Below are positions 63,202 to 64,000 of a DNA stretch of 64,000 bases, piece by piece. The DNA lies in the NCBI RefSeq assembly GCF_000166275.1, contig NZ_CM001023.1, positions 1,863,001-1,927,000 on the forward strand, read 5' to 3'. Each line of letters opens with the position of its first letter. Position 1 is the stretch's first letter. This DNA comes from Algoriphagus machipongonensis. GTDB taxonomy: Bacteria; Bacteroidota; Bacteroidia; Cytophagales; Cyclobacteriaceae. The translations under genes and the position numbers were made by a program. The notes beneath the pieces were generated by a model. The model searched no databases and had not been told where the DNA came from. It was given only the letters and a program-made list of their open reading frames with translations.

Positions 63202-64000
63202 ATGTTAAAAAATTATTTTAAAATCGCCCTACGAAATTTATCAAAAAACAAACTCCATACTGGGATCAATTTGATTGGTCTATCTCTAGGTTTGGGTGTC
63301 AGTATTTTGATTTTCTTTTTCGTCCAATTCGAATTGAACTTTGATAAATTCCATTCCAATTCAGAGAATACTTTTAGGATAAAAAGGTTTGAGGTGTTTG
63401 AAGGGGAGTTAAGGAGCTCATTTTCTACACCTATTGTTTCCGCTCCAGTTTTTAAGGAGGAGTTTCCTCAAATACAAAAAATAACGCGATTTATAGGAGG
63501 GGTGGCTCAAGCTTATCTGGATGAAGAAAACACTCAAAGCCAGGAGTTTTTGACGGTTAGTCCTGACTTTTTGGAAATCTTTGATTTCAAATTATTGCAG
63601 GGAGACAAATCAAGTGTTCTCAACGATAAATATGGGATAGTAATCACGGAGGAAACGTCAAAAAGGTACTTTGGAGATTCGAATCCCATTGGTAAAAGCA
63701 TACGACTGCGTGTAGCTGAAACCTATGAAGAATATCAAGTTCAGGGAGTATTAGAAGATATCCCTACCAATTCCAGTATTCAGTTTGAAATGTTATTGAA
63801 TGATGAAAACTTGGACTTTTTGGTTGAAGAAAGAAGTAGAAATTCCTGGTACAATGTGTTTGGAGAAACCTATGTAACCTTAGCTAATGCCAGCCAAGAG
63901 CAGGATGTGGAGTCAGGAATGGAGGCTTTGATGAAGAAGGTTTTAGGAGAGGATTATGAGGAAGGAGAATATTATTTCACATTGGAACCTATAGCAGGAA
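63202..64000 (+). CDS. MacB/FtsX-type ABC transporter permease (paralog 14), cut by window edge
   Basis: 266 codons are visible from the ATG at 63202 (MLKNYFKIALRNLSKNK) with no stop to the edge. TM1 reads TGINLIGLSLGLGVSILIFFF. Core domain 1 is represented by SPDFLEIFDFKLLQGD, SKRYFGDSNPIGKSI and VQGVLEDIPTNSSIQFEM, all in the family order. The FtsX motifs lie beyond the window. Shares the unit of permease 13. Confidence 0.9.
   Translation, partial: MLKNYFKIALRNLSKNKLHTGINLIGLSLGLGVSILIFFFVQFELNFDKFHSNSENTFRIKRFEVFEGELRSSFSTPIVSAPVFKEEFPQIQKITRFIGGVAQAYLDEENTQSQEFLTVSPDFLEIFDFKLLQGDKSSVLNDKYGIVITEETSKRYFGDSNPIGKSIRLRVAETYEEYQVQGVLEDIPTNSSIQFEMLLNDENLDFLVEERSRNSWYNVFGETYVTLANASQEQDVESGMEALMKKVLGEDYEEGEYYFTLEPIAG

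Overview
The window looks like chromosomal DNA of a Bacteroidetes bacterium, most likely a member of the Cytophagales (Cyclobacteriaceae/Algoriphagus-like). The evidence is a SusC/SusD pair with a DUF3823 lipoprotein, head-GIN (DUF2807) and DUF4097 proteins, relaxed lipoboxes, A/T-rich DNA and few Shine-Dalgarno sites. The taxon is inferred from gene content only. No rRNA, tRNA, CRISPR array or intact insertion sequence was seen.

The dominant content is a family of stand-alone MacB/FtsX-type ABC transporter permeases: 13 complete genes plus one cut by the right edge, about half of all bases. They begin at 3191, 8859, 11359, 21260, 28851, 31496, 34045, 36719, 39346, 50673, 53296, 57760, 60672 and 63202, all on the + strand. 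Each is about 790-820 aa with two periplasmic core domains and two FtsX modules. No ATPase, membrane-fusion protein or TolC is encoded here, so the energising partner must lie elsewhere.

The main regulatory discovery is a repeated promoter architecture. Six loci have a near-perfect 16-bp palindrome of the type CGGACAATATTGTCCG, starting 75-77 bp upstream of a sigma-54-like -24/-12 element (TGGCAT-N5-TGGA type). Two further loci (2980 and 20451) have a sigma-54-like element with separated half-sites. These mark the starts of permease units, two units led by beta-helix-type secreted proteins (20500, 49613), and one unit of two unknown small genes (44422, 44804). The simplest reading is one regulon under one NtrC-type activator encoded outside the window.

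Layout. 1-800: start of a P1-family peptidase gene on the - strand, and a possible gene cassette bounded by 14-bp inverted repeats. 1067-2793: FG-GAP and DUF1330 genes. 3191-13779: three permeases, a NamZ-like DUF1343 gene and a dispersed-repeat field. 14528-20262: SusC/SusD/DUF3823 nutrient-uptake operon ending in a strong terminator. 20500-24639: DUF2807, permease, DUF2807. 24887-28494: bestrophin and cytochrome bd oxidase (cydAB). 28851-41754: six consecutive permeases. 41978-49214: second bestrophin, a metal-binding/hydrolase fusion lipoprotein, two small unknown genes, and a - strand operon of FAD oxidoreductase, Pyr4/PaxB-like membrane terpene cyclase candidate and class III adenylate cyclase. 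49613-55659: DUF4097 plus two permeases. 55694-57478: sulfatase. 57760-64000: three more permeases.

The spaces after permease stop codons are filled with DNA of 7-bp period in several flavours (CAAGANN, ACCAYAT, GATWTAN, ACTGCNN), and some leaders with 8-bp period repeats. At 3051-3190 exactly twenty heptamers run up to the ATG. These, three or four copies of a hairpin-rich dispersed repeat, and a remnant of a second DUF1343 gene suggest that the array grew and was reshuffled by repeat-mediated duplication.
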